Below, piece after piece: positions 8,755-17,836 of a DNA stretch of 64,000 nucleotides (position 1 is its first letter; every line of letters begins with the position of its first letter). The stretch comes from Senimuribacter intestinalis (GTDB taxonomy: Bacteria; Bacillota; Clostridia; Peptostreptococcales; Anaerovoracaceae). The translations under genes and the position numbers were made by a program. The DNA is taken from assembly GCA_943192975.1 (NCBI GenBank), contig CALPCJ010000014.1:23091-87090 (forward strand), written 5' to 3'. The notes beneath the pieces are model-generated. The model had not been told where the DNA came from, did not search any database, and saw only the letters and a program-made list of their open reading frames with translations.

Positions 8755-11025
8755 ATGTTAAGATTAGAACGAGTATCGAAATTCTACTCAAGCGGCGGAC
8801 TGGTTTCTACAGGGTTCAACAAGATTGACCTAAATTTTGAAATGGGTGAGTTTGTCGCAATTACCGGAGAAAGCGGAAGCGGAAAATCCACACTGCTCAA
8901 CGTGATTTCTGGACTGGATTCCTTTGAGGAAGGCGAAATGTATATCATGGGTCAGCCGACCAGCGGATTTTCCAAAGAGGATCTAGAAGAATACAGAAAG
9001 AAATATATCGGAAATATCTTCCAGACGTTTCATTTAATCAACAGCTATACTGTGTATCAGAACGTAGAGCTGGTACTTTTGATGAGCGGATATGACAAGT
9101 CAGAAATTCCGGAGCGGGTACGAGAAATTATAGCGAAGGTCGGACTTTCCTCCTATGAGAAAACCAAGGCCTCCAAACTTTCCGGCGGACAAAAGCAGCG
9201 CGTTGCCATTGCCAGAGCGCTGGCGAAAGAAACGCCGATTATCGTAGCTGATGAGCCGACTGGAAATCTGGACAGTAAGTCAGCGGCGGAAATTATAGAG
9301 TTGCTGCACCAGCTTTCTAAAGATAAGCTGATCATCATCGTAACCCATAATTATGAGCAGGTTGAGCCTTACGTGACCAGAAAAATCACTATGCACGATG
9401 GAAAAGTGGCAGAAGATAAACGGATGGCAGTGACCATCGGCAGCTGCGGGGACGCGGAGGAGTCTGTCGAAACTGCGAAGGCAGACGGCCTTACCTTAGG
9501 AAGTATGGGACGGCTTGGCGTGCGCAATACCTTTAATATTCCTGCAAAATTTTTCCTGCTGCTGACGGTTTTTTTGTTCCTGTGCATGAGTGTAATCAGC
9601 CAGTATACATCCTTTAAGAACATGGGGGATATGGATACAGGCGGCTATAACTACTATTTCATGGATACTGACAGAAATAGAATTCTCTTTACTAAAGAGG
9701 ATAGAAGCGAGTTGACCGAGGACGATTATGAAAAGATTGGAAAAATAGATAATGTAGAGCGAATTATCAAAAATGATCTTATGCTGGATTTGGTTACTGA
9801 CGTATCGGACGATTTTGAGAAGGGAGATTTTTACATTACTTCTAAAGTAGAAGAAGCCGAGGTTATGGAAGGGCAGCTTGTGGAGGGCAGGATGCCGGAA
9901 TCGTATAACGAGGCAGTCCTGATTATTCCGGAAGGCGGCTATGCTGAGGCGGTTATCGATATGGTGATGAAAGCCGACAAGGTCGATGTGCGCAATCAAA
10001 ATACTGGAAACAGTATTTTGCGTAAAAAAATGAAAATCGTCGGCTACGGTTATCTGACCAAAGAACAACAGGAGACTTTAGACGAATCGGATATTTTATA
10101 TGAAGCTTTATATTGTGTCGGTGAAGAGGCTTTGGATGATATCAGATTGACAGTGCTGGAGCACCAGTGCAGCCAGGAGATTGTCTTTGCGGATAACATT
10201 TTAAGCGGGGACTCCGGTGCAGGCGTTTTACCAATCAAAGCAAGCGACAAAGTGCCTAAGGGTGAAATTTACGTGCCTGCAGACATTGCTGCGCTCAGTA
10301 CGGAAAGCGCAGTAGGTAAAACTTTGAAACTGATCAATAAGAGCTTGTATTTTGAAAGCGAAATCAACTTCAGTGTGGGTGCGGTTTACAACCAGAGTAA
10401 TCTGAAAACCCTCCTTGAAATCGAGAATTTTGAAGAGGTGAGCGGCAGTCTCTTTATCAATCCGAAGGACTATGCAGCCCTGTTTGACAAAGGGAATTTC
10501 CAGTCCTCCGTCCGTGTAAAAGACGATAAGCTGACTAAAGAAACAGCGGCGGAAATTGAAAAGGAGGGTTACCACACTTTCTGTGTACATGACGGATATG
10601 TGAGCTACGCCGGTGGTTTTGGAGTCATTCTCACTACATTTTACACCATCATGCTGGCGGCAGTGCTGATTGTGCTGTTCTTCATCACTTATTTCATCAT
10701 TAAGCTAATCTTGAAGTCGAGGAACATCTATTTTTCGACTATCCGTATGCTGGGTGCAAGCAAAGAAAACTGCAGCAGTCTGCTGAAAGTAGAACTTTTT
10801 GCAGTGTTCAATATTGCTTACTTTATTTGCATGGGGCTTTTGGCGCTGGTAAAGTTGGAAGTGGTGAAAGTCGCTTATCTGCAGCAGTTGGTGTCTTTCC
10901 TTTCTATCGGGGATGTAGTGATTCTGTATGTAGTGCTCTGCCTGATGTCGGTACTTCTGGCGGGCAGATATGCCAGACAGCTATTTAAAAAGACAGCGAT
11001 GAATGCGTATAAAGAGGAGGTGTAA
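8755..11025 (+). CDS. ABC transporter, fused ATPase and FtsX-type permease (1)
   Basis: About 756 residues from the ATG at 8755, chosen over a GTG at 8728 because GGAAAGGGGAG precedes it. Residues 1-230 form an ATPase of the MacB/LolD type, with Walker A GESGSGKST, signature LSGGQKQR and Walker B VADEPTGNLDS. The C-terminal part has one membrane segment after the ATPase, a large extracytoplasmic region and three terminal segments typical of FtsX/MacB permeases. It pairs with the next gene 3 nt downstream, so the two probably form a heterodimer. Such pairs often act in peptide or antibiotic stress; substrate unknown. Confidence 0.9.
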   Translation: MLRLERVSKFYSSGGLVSTGFNKIDLNFEMGEFVAITGESGSGKSTLLNVISGLDSFEEGEMYIMGQPTSGFSKEDLEEYRKKYIGNIFQTFHLINSYTVYQNVELVLLMSGYDKSEIPERVREIIAKVGLSSYEKTKASKLSGGQKQRVAIARALAKETPIIVADEPTGNLDSKSAAEIIELLHQLSKDKLIIIVTHNYEQVEPYVTRKITMHDGKVAEDKRMAVTIGSCGDAEESVETAKADGLTLGSMGRLGVRNTFNIPAKFFLLLTVFLFLCMSVISQYTSFKNMGDMDTGGYNYYFMDTDRNRILFTKEDRSELTEDDYEKIGKIDNVERIIKNDLMLDLVTDVSDDFEKGDFYITSKVEEAEVMEGQLVEGRMPESYNEAVLIIPEGGYAEAVIDMVMKADKVDVRNQNTGNSILRKKMKIVGYGYLTKEQQETLDESDILYEALYCVGEEALDDIRLTVLEHQCSQEIVFADNILSGDSGAGVLPIKASDKVPKGEIYVPADIAALSTESAVGKTLKLINKSLYFESEINFSVGAVYNQSNLKTLLEIENFEEVSGSLFINPKDYAALFDKGNFQSSVRVKDDKLTKETAAEIEKEGYHTFCVHDGYVSYAGGFGVILTTFYTIMLAAVLIVLFFITYFIIKLILKSRNIYFSTIRMLGASKENCSSLLKVELFAVFNIAYFICMGLLALVKLEVVKVAYLQQLVSFLSIGDVVILYVVLCLMSVLLAGRYARQLFKKTAMNAYKEEV

Positions 11026-11028
11026 GAG

Positions 11029-13467
11029 ATGATTCGATTAACAAATGTAAACAAGTATTTTAATAGGAAGAAAAACAACGAAATCAGAGCCATTGACCAC
11101 ACCTCTATAGAACTTGCTGATAAGGGTCTCGTCACTTTTTTGGGAAATTCCGGCTGCGGAAAGACGACTCTGCTCAATGCAATCGGAGGTCTCGACAAAG
11201 TTGACAGCGGTGAAATTTTCATCGGCGAGGAGAGACTGACAGGTCGTTCTGACGGGAAGAAAGACGAAATCAGGAATGCAAATATTGGATATATTTTCCA
11301 AAACTATAATCTCATTGAGGATGATACAGTTTTTAACAACGTAGCGCTGGTTTTGCGCATGATGGGGATTAAAGATAAGAGAGAAATCGAAGAGCGGGTC
11401 ATGTATATCCTAAAGCGTGTAGGCATTGATCGATACAAAAACCGCCCGGCGAAAATGCTTTCCGGCGGAGAGCGGCAGCGTGTGGGGATTGCCCGTGCCA
11501 TCGTAAAAAATCCAAAGATTATCATTGCTGATGAGCCGACAGGTAATCTGGACAGTAAAAATACGCTGGAGATTATGAATATTATTAAGGCAATTTCCCG
11601 GGAAAAGCTGGTGATTCTCGTCACCCACGAGAGAGAAATCGCGGAATTTTACGCATCCCGTATTGTGGAAATTGTGGATGGAAAAATCGTCAGTGACAGA
11701 GAAAATGCCCACAATAGCGAACTGGATTATCGGCTGGAAAACAAAATCTATCTTCAGGATATGCAGGTGCAGCAGGAGCTGGAATTAGAAAATGTGAAGT
11801 TAAAATTTTACAGTGATAAGAAGGACCAGCAGCTGGAAATCAAGGTAGTTCTCAAAAACAACAATCTATATATCGAAACTCCCGCTGGAATAGGAGAAGG
11901 TTCAGAAGCGGTGGAACTGGTCGATGACCATTACCGGAAAATTTCCAAAGACGTTTACGAGGCGTATGAATTTGACTATGCAAATATGCTGGATCAGAAT
12001 TTTACGCCAAAGTACACCTCCATTTTTAATCCGGTGACTATGATTGCAGGTGGATACAAGAAAATTTTTTCTTATTCCCTCATTAAGAAAATTTTGCTTG
12101 TAGGGTTCATCATGGCGTCTATGTTTGCCGTTTATGCGGTAAGCAGTATTGCTGGAATTACCAATATTACAGACGATAAATTTGTCCAGGTTAATCAGAA
12201 CTACTTGACGGTGAACGGGGCAAAGGTGACACCGCAGAACTTTAAAAAATACGAAAATATGGACGGCATTGATTATGCGCTTCCGGGCAATTCCCAGGTG
12301 AATTTCGCCTTTCCTCTGGATGATTATTACCAGACCAAAGGTGCGCAGGTCAGCTTAGCAGGATCCCTGACAGCTTTGGATATGGTAGAGGAAGAAAAAC
12401 TGTTGGAGGGCAGAAATGCAAAGGACAGTTCGGAGATTGTCATCGATAGAATCACGGCGGATAGCTTTCTTTCTAACGATATGCCGAAAATGATTGGCCT
12501 GCTTTCAAAAGAACAGATTATTGGAAGAAAGGTAACGTTGCCGCGTCTGGGAGAATTCACGATTGTGGGAATTACTGATCAGGGAAGCCCTTCAATTTAC
12601 GCAGACAGAGAGCTTTTTATGGATATTCTGATGGTGCAGGCAGAAATGCGTACGGAAGAAGATTCCGGATACACTGAAGAAAGCGAGGAGGCGATGCCGT
12701 TGGTGCTGTCCTACGGACTTCGTGACCGGGAAACGGTGACGCTTGTCGAAGGAGCGGCGCCAAAGAAAACCGGGGAAGTGTTGATTCATGAAATGCATCG
12801 ATACGAGTCAGCTATCGGAAGTAAGCTCGATGTGAAGGTGAATGGTAAGAAGCTGACTGTCTGCGGTTATTACAACGATAAACGCGGTACAGACGCACTT
12901 TATGTCAGCAAGAATACAGCCATAGATTATCTGATGGAGGACCAGACAGAGATAGTGCTTTCTCCAAAGGATAAGGAAGCCACCTATCAAAACCTATCGG
13001 CGCAAAATGTCAAGGTCACAGATAATTATACTGCCGACAGGGAGTCTTATATCGATAGCTGCAAAAAAAAGATTATCGCAACAATTTTGGTGTCCGGCAT
13101 TATCTTGCTCATTTCTCTTCTGGAAATGTATCTCATGTTGAGATCTTCTTTCCTCTCGAGAATTAAAGAGGTCGGCGTGCTTCGTGCAATCGGTCTAAAA
13201 AAGAAAGATATTTACAAAATGTTTGTCGGCGAAATCATCGCAATGACTACATTGACTACGATTCCGGGCATGGCGGTGATGGCATACATCTTAAATGGAA
13301 TTTCAAAGATTCCAATGATCGGAGAACAGTATCTGATGAATCCGCTGGTATTGCTCATCAGCTTTGGCCTTGTGTTTGGATTTAATCTGGTGGCGGGACT
13401 ACTGCCTGTATTTAACACCATGCGCAAAACGCCGGCAGCGATTTTGTCAAGAAACGACGTGAATTAA
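11029..13467 (+). CDS. ABC transporter, fused ATPase and FtsX-type permease (2)
   Basis: An 812-residue partner of the previous protein with the same fused layout. Walker A is GNSGCGKTT, the signature LSGGERQR and Walker B IIADEPTGNLDS. The C-terminal FtsX domain contains RIKEVGVLRAIGLKKKDIY, the usual cytoplasmic coupling-helix region. The start follows AAAGAGGAGG and overlaps nothing. The same Walker and signature motifs in both halves suggest an old duplication. No two-component system or substrate gene is adjacent, so the transported compound cannot be guessed. Confidence 0.9.
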   Translation: MIRLTNVNKYFNRKKNNEIRAIDHTSIELADKGLVTFLGNSGCGKTTLLNAIGGLDKVDSGEIFIGEERLTGRSDGKKDEIRNANIGYIFQNYNLIEDDTVFNNVALVLRMMGIKDKREIEERVMYILKRVGIDRYKNRPAKMLSGGERQRVGIARAIVKNPKIIIADEPTGNLDSKNTLEIMNIIKAISREKLVILVTHEREIAEFYASRIVEIVDGKIVSDRENAHNSELDYRLENKIYLQDMQVQQELELENVKLKFYSDKKDQQLEIKVVLKNNNLYIETPAGIGEGSEAVELVDDHYRKISKDVYEAYEFDYANMLDQNFTPKYTSIFNPVTMIAGGYKKIFSYSLIKKILLVGFIMASMFAVYAVSSIAGITNITDDKFVQVNQNYLTVNGAKVTPQNFKKYENMDGIDYALPGNSQVNFAFPLDDYYQTKGAQVSLAGSLTALDMVEEEKLLEGRNAKDSSEIVIDRITADSFLSNDMPKMIGLLSKEQIIGRKVTLPRLGEFTIVGITDQGSPSIYADRELFMDILMVQAEMRTEEDSGYTEESEEAMPLVLSYGLRDRETVTLVEGAAPKKTGEVLIHEMHRYESAIGSKLDVKVNGKKLTVCGYYNDKRGTDALYVSKNTAIDYLMEDQTEIVLSPKDKEATYQNLSAQNVKVTDNYTADRESYIDSCKKKIIATILVSGIILLISLLEMYLMLRSSFLSRIKEVGVLRAIGLKKKDIYKMFVGEIIAMTTLTTIPGMAVMAYILNGISKIPMIGEQYLMNPLVLLISFGLVFGFNLVAGLLPVFNTMRKTPAAILSRNDVN

Positions 13468-13487
13468 GATACACGAAAAAATATGAA

Positions 13488-13523
13488 AAAGTGGGTTGCC
13501 CCTTTTGGGTCAACCCACTTCTT
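13488..13523. terminator. Bidirectional intrinsic terminator
   Basis: GTGGGTTG (13491-13498) pairs with CAACCCAC (13511-13518). Flanking A and T runs allow it to serve both the ABC operon and the convergent CoA-transferase gene. Confidence 0.85.
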
Positions 13524-13546
13524 CTTAAGATTGAGATATATTTGGA

Positions 13547-14905
13547 TTAGAATGTACACTTGCTTGTATTTTTCCATATACCGTTCTTTTCAGCTGCTTT
13601 GATAAGGTCTTCTCTGAAGTCAGGGTGGGAGATGTTGATTAACATTTCGGCTCTTTCCCAAGTAGATTTTCCTTTCAAGTTAGCAGCGCCGTACTCGGTT
13701 ACGATATAGTTGGTTGCAGTTCTCGGAGTGGTGACAATTGCACCTGGCGTCAAAATTGGGGAGATCAGTGATTCTTTGCTTCCGTCTTTCAGTGTTCTGG
13801 TCGACGGTGTGCAGATGAAACTCTTTCCTCCTTTTGACAGGAATGCGCCCATTACGAAGTCCACCTGTCCGCCTGTGCCGCTAATTTGCTGATGACCTGC
13901 AGACTCGGAACATACCTGTCCGTAAAGGTCAACCTGGATGCAGCTGTTGACGGAGATGAAATTGTCGATGCTGGAAATAACGTTAACATTATTTACGTAG
14001 TTTACCGGCGCACTGCAGCAAATCGGGTTATTGTCGATGAAATCATATAATTTTTTTGTGCCGCCTGCAAAGGTATAAAGGGCTTTGCCTTTATCTACCG
14101 GCTTATTTCCAGTTAATTTTCCTGCGTCAAATAAGTCCACATAAGCGTCCACAAACATTTCAGTGTGAGCGTTGATATTTCTTACATCGGAGTCTGCCAG
14201 CATCTGACCGATACAGTTTGGAAGACTGCCGATGCCCAGCTGCAGGGTGCTGTGGCTGTTGATCAGTTCCACTACGTGGGCGGCAATCTGTTTGTCGATG
14301 TCTGAAGCGGGCTTTGTTCCAAGTTCTGCCAAAGGTGCATTGGACCCTTCCACGATATGGTCGATTCCGTAAAGGTTTAGCTGTGTCTGATGACCGTGAG
14401 CGATTGGCATGTTCTGGTTGACTTCTACGATGATTTTCTTTGCACTTTTGATTACACCCCACATATCGGCAACCTGCGGACCCAGATTGAAGTTACCGTG
14501 GCTATCCATCGGCGCAACTTGGAAGAATGCGATGTCGATGTCGTTTTCGTTGTTGACCCAGTAGTACGGCAGTTCATTGAACAGCATTGGGATGTACCAG
14601 CATCGCCCTTCTTTGTTCATTTGTCTGTCAAATGCGCTGAAATGGGCTGAGGCAAATCTTACCTGTTCGTTGGAAGAAGTTGCCTGATAAAGCTTAAATG
14701 GTTCTTTTCTGAGGGCTACCGTGCTGAGCACTTCAATGCCCTTTAGTTCATCTGCGCGCCTTGCAAGAGCTTCGTCGATATCATTGACAACACCGCAGCC
14801 TGTTCCATAGTGGATACGAGTGTTATTATGAACCATTGCGGCTGCTTCGTCCGCAGTAATTAGTTTCTTCTGGTATTCTTCTGCAAGTGAAGATACTTTG
14901 TACAT
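13547..14905 (-). CDS. Acetyl-CoA hydrolase/transferase family CoA-transferase (4-hydroxybutyrate or butyryl type)
   Basis: A 452-residue class I-like CoA-transferase. Conserved stretches include LQLGIGSLPN, then HTEMFVD, whose glutamate I take to be the one forming the CoA thioester. The C-terminal domain has GTGGQVDFVMGA and VTEYGAANLKGKS. In anaerobes these enzymes move CoA between acetate and butyrate, 4-hydroxybutyrate or related acids. The two main substrate classes cannot be separated from the sequence. The gene stands alone and has a GGGAGG site before its ATG. Confidence 0.9.
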   Translation of the reverse strand: MYKVSSLAEEYQKKLITADEAAAMVHNNTRIHYGTGCGVVNDIDEALARRADELKGIEVLSTVALRKEPFKLYQATSSNEQVRFASAHFSAFDRQMNKEGRCWYIPMLFNELPYYWVNNENDIDIAFFQVAPMDSHGNFNLGPQVADMWGVIKSAKKIIVEVNQNMPIAHGHQTQLNLYGIDHIVEGSNAPLAELGTKPASDIDKQIAAHVVELINSHSTLQLGIGSLPNCIGQMLADSDVRNINAHTEMFVDAYVDLFDAGKLTGNKPVDKGKALYTFAGGTKKLYDFIDNNPICCSAPVNYVNNVNVISSIDNFISVNSCIQVDLYGQVCSESAGHQQISGTGGQVDFVMGAFLSKGGKSFICTPSTRTLKDGSKESLISPILTPGAIVTTPRTATNYIVTEYGAANLKGKSTWERAEMLINISHPDFREDLIKAAEKNGIWKNTSKCTF

Positions 14906-15344
14906 AATGTTCCTCCCTTATATAAAAACGTCCTAATTCAATGACCAGCAAACTTTTCGGTGCACAGGCACGGTGACTCAGCATGGCATCGTTATTTCGT
15001 CTGTTAAAGTTTGTCTAGTTTTTAACAAATCCTTCCTCTATTCTACTACATTGTCAAATAATTATCAACCCCTAAATTACAAGTAAAGAGAAAACGATGG
15101 TGAAATCAGCAAAATAAAAATGACTATGCCTGTAAATTTAAGGGGGATTAAGTCAAACTGAGCGGATTTTACAATAAAATTTTTCCTGTGTATTTATTCC
15201 AGTTTTCAATCTTACATAGACTGATTACCAAATCTGTCTTTCTTACGAAAAAAGAGATCTGTTTTTGCAGAGTTTGAAATCTTTTTGTGAAAGCGTGCAA
15301 TCTTCCATAAAATAACATTAACTTTGTAGAACTTTGAAAAGACA

Positions 15345-15373
15345 TTGAATTTCTGTCAAAAAAGTGGTATGAT
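15345..15373 (+). promoter_or_regulatory. Promoter of tRNA-Arg
   Basis: TTGAAT (15345-15350) and TATGAT (15368-15373) are separated by 17 nt and lie about 40 nt upstream of the tRNA. The rest of 14,930-15,340 shows no gene I can support. Confidence 0.7.
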
Positions 15374-15413
15374 AAAAAAGTGTTCGTTAAGGACACTTCT
15401 TTAAACTGAATAC

Positions 15414-15488
15414 GCCTCCGTAGTTAAATGGATATAACAGTGCTCTCCTAAAGCATAGTTGTGGGTTCGATTCCCGCCGGGGGTACCA
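15414..15488 (+). tRNA. tRNA-Arg (anticodon CCT)
   Basis: The 7-bp acceptor stem GCCTCCG pairs with CGGGGGT, allowing two G-U pairs. The anticodon loop is CTCCTAA with anticodon CCT, the T arm contains GGTTCGATTCC, and CCA is encoded. tRNA-Arg genes are common integration sites, and the mosaic region begins right after this one. No second copy of its 3' end is seen in the window. Confidence 0.93.
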
Positions 15489-15491
15489 CTA

Positions 15492-15540
15492 GAAAAGCTG
15501 AAAACCTTGAATTATCTGGGGTTTCGGCTTTCTTCTTTTT
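15492..15540 (+). terminator. Terminator after tRNA-Arg
   Basis: AAAGCTGAAAACC pairs imperfectly with GGGTTTCGGCTTT, followed by TCTTCTTTTT. Confidence 0.7.
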
Positions 15541-15780
15541 GCCTTTACTCTTTTGGAAAACGAACGACCATTATATTCAAATTTTAGTTTTGATGTCAAG
15601 ATAAAGACTTTTGAGGGGGATTGCGTGCTAACATTTGTGAAATGTTTGCTTTAAGAGCTGTCTGGTGATAGGGGGCTTTAATTAACTTCGATACTTGTAT
15701 GTCGCTGTCTTCTATAATTTGCATCTTCTAGCAGTTTAACAGCAGCGGGGTTGCCGGAAAGTAATGCAAAATAAAGTGCC

Positions 15781-15809
15781 TTGTCCGCAGGAACGGGGTG
15801 TAGTATAAT
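15781..15809 (+). promoter_or_regulatory. Toxin promoter, type I TA locus 1
   Basis: TTGTCC and TATAAT with a 17-nt spacer. The same pair with the same spacing occurs at 41946-41974. On the minus strand, 15,700-15,810 also encodes a short ankyrin-like peptide fragment, which I do not annotate. The 15,541-15,780 stretch holds no gene I can support. Confidence 0.75.
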
Positions 15810-15868
15810 ACATATAGTCAAGAGGACGAAGGTTTAAAGCGGTTACCCCTCAGAGAGGGGGTGTTACA

Positions 15869-15952
15869 ATGACGGATTATGAAATCTTAATGGTTGTATT
15901 TACAGTCTTAGGAATAGTAGTATCACTAATCATTGCTTACATAAAAAAATAG
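15869..15952 (+). CDS. Small hydrophobic toxin of a type I toxin-antitoxin pair (Hol_Tox-like), copy 1
   Basis: A 27-residue peptide beginning MTDYEILMVV, followed by one membrane segment and a YIKK tail. The ATG is preceded by GAGGGGGTG. Short peptides starting M-T-x-Y-E with one membrane helix are typical of the putative holin-like toxins (PF16935; TxpA/BsrG relatives). A terminator hairpin follows at about 15951-15981, and a convergent antisense promoter lies downstream. A second copy is at 42031. Toxicity is inferred from family and layout. Confidence 0.75.
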   Translation: MTDYEILMVVFTVLGIVVSLIIAYIKK

Positions 15953-15959
15953 CCGCTCC

Positions 15960-16058
15960 CATCGATCAAAATGTAGCGGCTAAGTCGTAAAACTTTGGTA
16001 ACCGTTTTTTCCGGTTTCCTCTTGACACCAATATACCACGAATGAAAAGATTATGCAA
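15960..16058 (-). ncRNA. Antisense RNA antitoxin of TA locus 1 (promoter and approximate extent)
   Basis: On the minus strand TTGCAT (16058-16053) and TATATT (16035-16030) are separated by 17 nt. Transcription would start near 16023 and run leftward into the toxin 3' end, as in RatA/TxpA. The same promoter, nearly base for base, occurs in copy 2. The RNA 3' end is not defined by sequence. Confidence 0.6.
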
Positions 16059-16205
16059 TAGTCAATTCACCCTGCCATGTGCGGGCTTTTTATTTTTAAG
16101 GTCAGAACATCAGAAGTACTACAAAAAAACCTTAAATGCCTTAATTTTTCAGAGGTTTTAAGGTTTTTGCGCAAAGTGCTATCTTGCTATAAAGTGTTAT
16201 TATGC

Positions 16206-16439
16206 TTATAGATCCTCGGACATATCATTCCAGTAGTCAGTATCAAAAAATTCTGATGGTGTTAAACCAAAGTAATCAATAATATCAAACAAGCCTGTTA
16301 CTGACGGTAACGATCTGCCAGATGTAATTGCTCTAATATAGTTTTTATTATGTCCAAGGTCGTAAGACATTTGATATTCAGAGACCTCCATTTTTAGTCT
16401 CAATTCTGTGATGCGTTCACCTATATATTTTGCTTTCAT
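16206..16439 (-). CDS. Small HTH (XRE-family) regulator A
   Basis: A 77-residue protein that is almost entirely one Cro/C1-type helix-turn-helix domain, with VSEYQMSYDLGHNKNYIRAI followed by LPSVTGLFDIIDYFGLTPSEFF. The start at 16439 is preferred because GGAGG lies 8 nt before it; a longer frame to 16460 exists. It is a close paralogue of the protein at 16588-16908, nearly identical through the HTH. A conserved TATCGGGCTGAAATGT motif lies upstream. Targets unknown, perhaps itself and its neighbour. Confidence 0.85.
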   Translation of the reverse strand: MKAKYIGERITELRLKMEVSEYQMSYDLGHNKNYIRAITSGRSLPSVTGLFDIIDYFGLTPSEFFDTDYWNDMSEDL

Positions 16440-16486
16440 TACTGCCACCTCCATTTTCATTATGATAACTTTTTTAAAAAATATGA

Positions 16487-16504
16487 TATCGGGCTGAAAT
16501 GTGG
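16487..16504. promoter_or_regulatory. TATCGGGCTGAAATGTGG motif, copy 1
   Basis: This 18-mer lies upstream of HTH regulator A. Near-identical copies lie at 16955-16972 and 17008-17025 upstream of regulator B and of the gene at 17133. It is a candidate shared operator. Confidence 0.6.
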
Positions 16505-16587
16505 CTTTTTTGTAAATAAGCCGGTAATAATTCTCTATTTTGTGTTTTATATATGGAATAAGGAGATTTAAACTACCAAAATGATCT

Positions 16588-16908
16588 TTAGTCAGATTGT
16601 TTTCTTTTTTGGCAAATTAGCTGCATGATATTCAGCAGTATTACCATGTCTTCTTCATCAAGTTGTTCCATATATTCCATCGCTTTTCTAATCATTTGTG
16701 GTCGTTCATTGTCAAAAAACTCTGATGGCGTTAGTCCGAAGTATTCGATGATATTAAATAATCCTGTTACTGATGGCAATGAGCGACCAGACGTAATCGC
16801 TCTGATATAATTTTTGTTGTGTCCTAAATCATAGGACATTTGATATTCAGAGACGTTCTTTTTTAGACGTAACTCCGTTATTCGTTCACCGATAAAACTT
16901 ACATTCAT
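16588..16908 (-). CDS. Small HTH (XRE-family) regulator B
   Basis: A 106-residue paralogue of regulator A with the same HTH, plus a C-terminal extension of about 35 residues (MEYMEQLDEEDMVILLNIM region) that may dimerise. The start at 16908 is 7 nt from GGGAGG; an ATG at 16914 is too close to it. Two copies of the TATCGGGCTGAAATGT motif lie upstream. The pair is probably a tandem duplication with shared operator sequence. No metabolic gene is adjacent to suggest a signal. Confidence 0.85.
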   Translation of the reverse strand: MNVSFIGERITELRLKKNVSEYQMSYDLGHNKNYIRAITSGRSLPSVTGLFNIIEYFGLTPSEFFDNERPQMIRKAMEYMEQLDEEDMVILLNIMQLICQKRKQSD

Positions 16909-16954
16909 TTTCATACCTCCCTGTGATATAGAATAACTTTTTTATAAGCCTTGT

Positions 16955-17025
16955 TATCGGGCTGAAATGTTGAATTTATTTTAAAATATGTAGTAAAAAT
17001 TGTTTTTTATCGGGCTGAAATGTGG
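16955..17025. promoter_or_regulatory. Two copies of the TATCGGGCTGAAATGT motif
   Basis: Copies lie at 16955-16972 and 17008-17025, 53 nt apart, between divergent HTH regulator B and the gene at 17133. The second runs straight into a TATAAT (17026-17031), so a bound protein would cover a plus-strand promoter. Confidence 0.6.
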
Positions 17026-17132
17026 TATAATTCTTTTTAAGATTCTTATAAACTCATAATAACGTCAATACGCTATTGAATTGCAGTAATTTGTGCGCAG
17101 AGTGGTGAAAGGTCAAATTGTAATAGGAGAAT

Positions 17133-17663
17133 ATGATGAGAAAAGAAGCAGATTTTCTAACGAAACATCGGCAAAGAACGCTGGGATTAAAACAAATGGA
17201 AAAAATTTCAATGACGGACTATGGAAAAGAAGAATTTCAGTTGTTGGCAACATTATTAGAAGCAAAAGAATCGCAATTTCTGAAAAAAAGAAATGACGAG
17301 CGATATCGAGTGCTTACAGAAGTATTATACCCGTTACTTTATGAAATTGCGTGGATACAAGGCGGGCATATCATATTAAATGTTGACGAGCAAGAATTTA
17401 TTGGTACTCTGACTTATATAGGCGACGAACTTATATTGGATAATGATATGGGCTTGTCAGATTTTATTGCAATTATATCTTCTGCAGATGATGTTTCTAT
17501 TTCTATGGGAGATAAGGGGCTAGCAATTAATTTGACGTTCAAATTGTATGACAAGGTACAAGTTACGGATTGTTCAGAGGAAATTTCAAACATAGAAGAA
17601 AAAATTCGGCAGCATAGACTAAAAAAAGCTGAATTGCAAATTTTCCATACAGAAGAGCAGTAA
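17133..17663 (+). CDS. Hypothetical protein
   Basis: A 176-residue soluble protein that I do not recognise. The N terminus is basic, the middle contains a beta-rich stretch (HIILNVDEQEFIGTLTYIG), and the C terminus is a charged helix (EEISNIEEKIRQHRLKKAEL). The start follows TAGGAG. It is divergent from HTH regulator B, and its promoter region carries two copies of the shared 18-nt motif, so it may be a target of those regulators. Confidence 0.6.
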   Translation: MMRKEADFLTKHRQRTLGLKQMEKISMTDYGKEEFQLLATLLEAKESQFLKKRNDERYRVLTEVLYPLLYEIAWIQGGHIILNVDEQEFIGTLTYIGDELILDNDMGLSDFIAIISSADDVSISMGDKGLAINLTFKLYDKVQVTDCSEEISNIEEKIRQHRLKKAELQIFHTEEQ

Positions 17664-17683
17664 TAGTGAAATGAATTTTTCTA

Positions 17684-17794
17684 TTGACAGGGGGTGAAAA
17701 TTGTAGTATAGTTAGTCAGAACTAACTATACTAACTAACGCCGAGAGAAACGAGAGGCGGTTTTATTTTTAGAGATGGGTTAGTTTAAACTAAC
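17684..17794 (+). promoter_or_regulatory. Promoter with two perfect palindromes (DtxR-like operators) before DUF3793-flavodoxin
   Basis: TTGACA (17684-17689) and TATAGT (17707-17712) have a 17-nt spacer. A 24-nt palindrome with 10-nt arms TATAGTTAGT and ACTAACTATA (17707-17730) starts exactly at the -10. A second 16-nt palindrome, GTTAGTTTAAACTAAC, lies at 17779-17794. The sequences resemble DtxR/IdeR-type boxes; iron control is inferred. Confidence 0.7.
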
Positions 17795-17836
17795 TAATGG
17801 CGAAGAACAACAGGAGTTGATACAGGAGAACGGAAA

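Noticed and set aside
15169..15396. Minus-strand 75-residue open frame before tRNA-Arg
   Set aside because: GTG start without ribosome binding site, overlaps the tRNA promoter, no recognisable domain.
15700..15830. Minus-strand ankyrin-like peptide (ADKALYFALLSGNPAAVKLL)
   Set aside because: One repeat only, no start codon, overlaps the type I toxin promoter; may be chance or an old relic.
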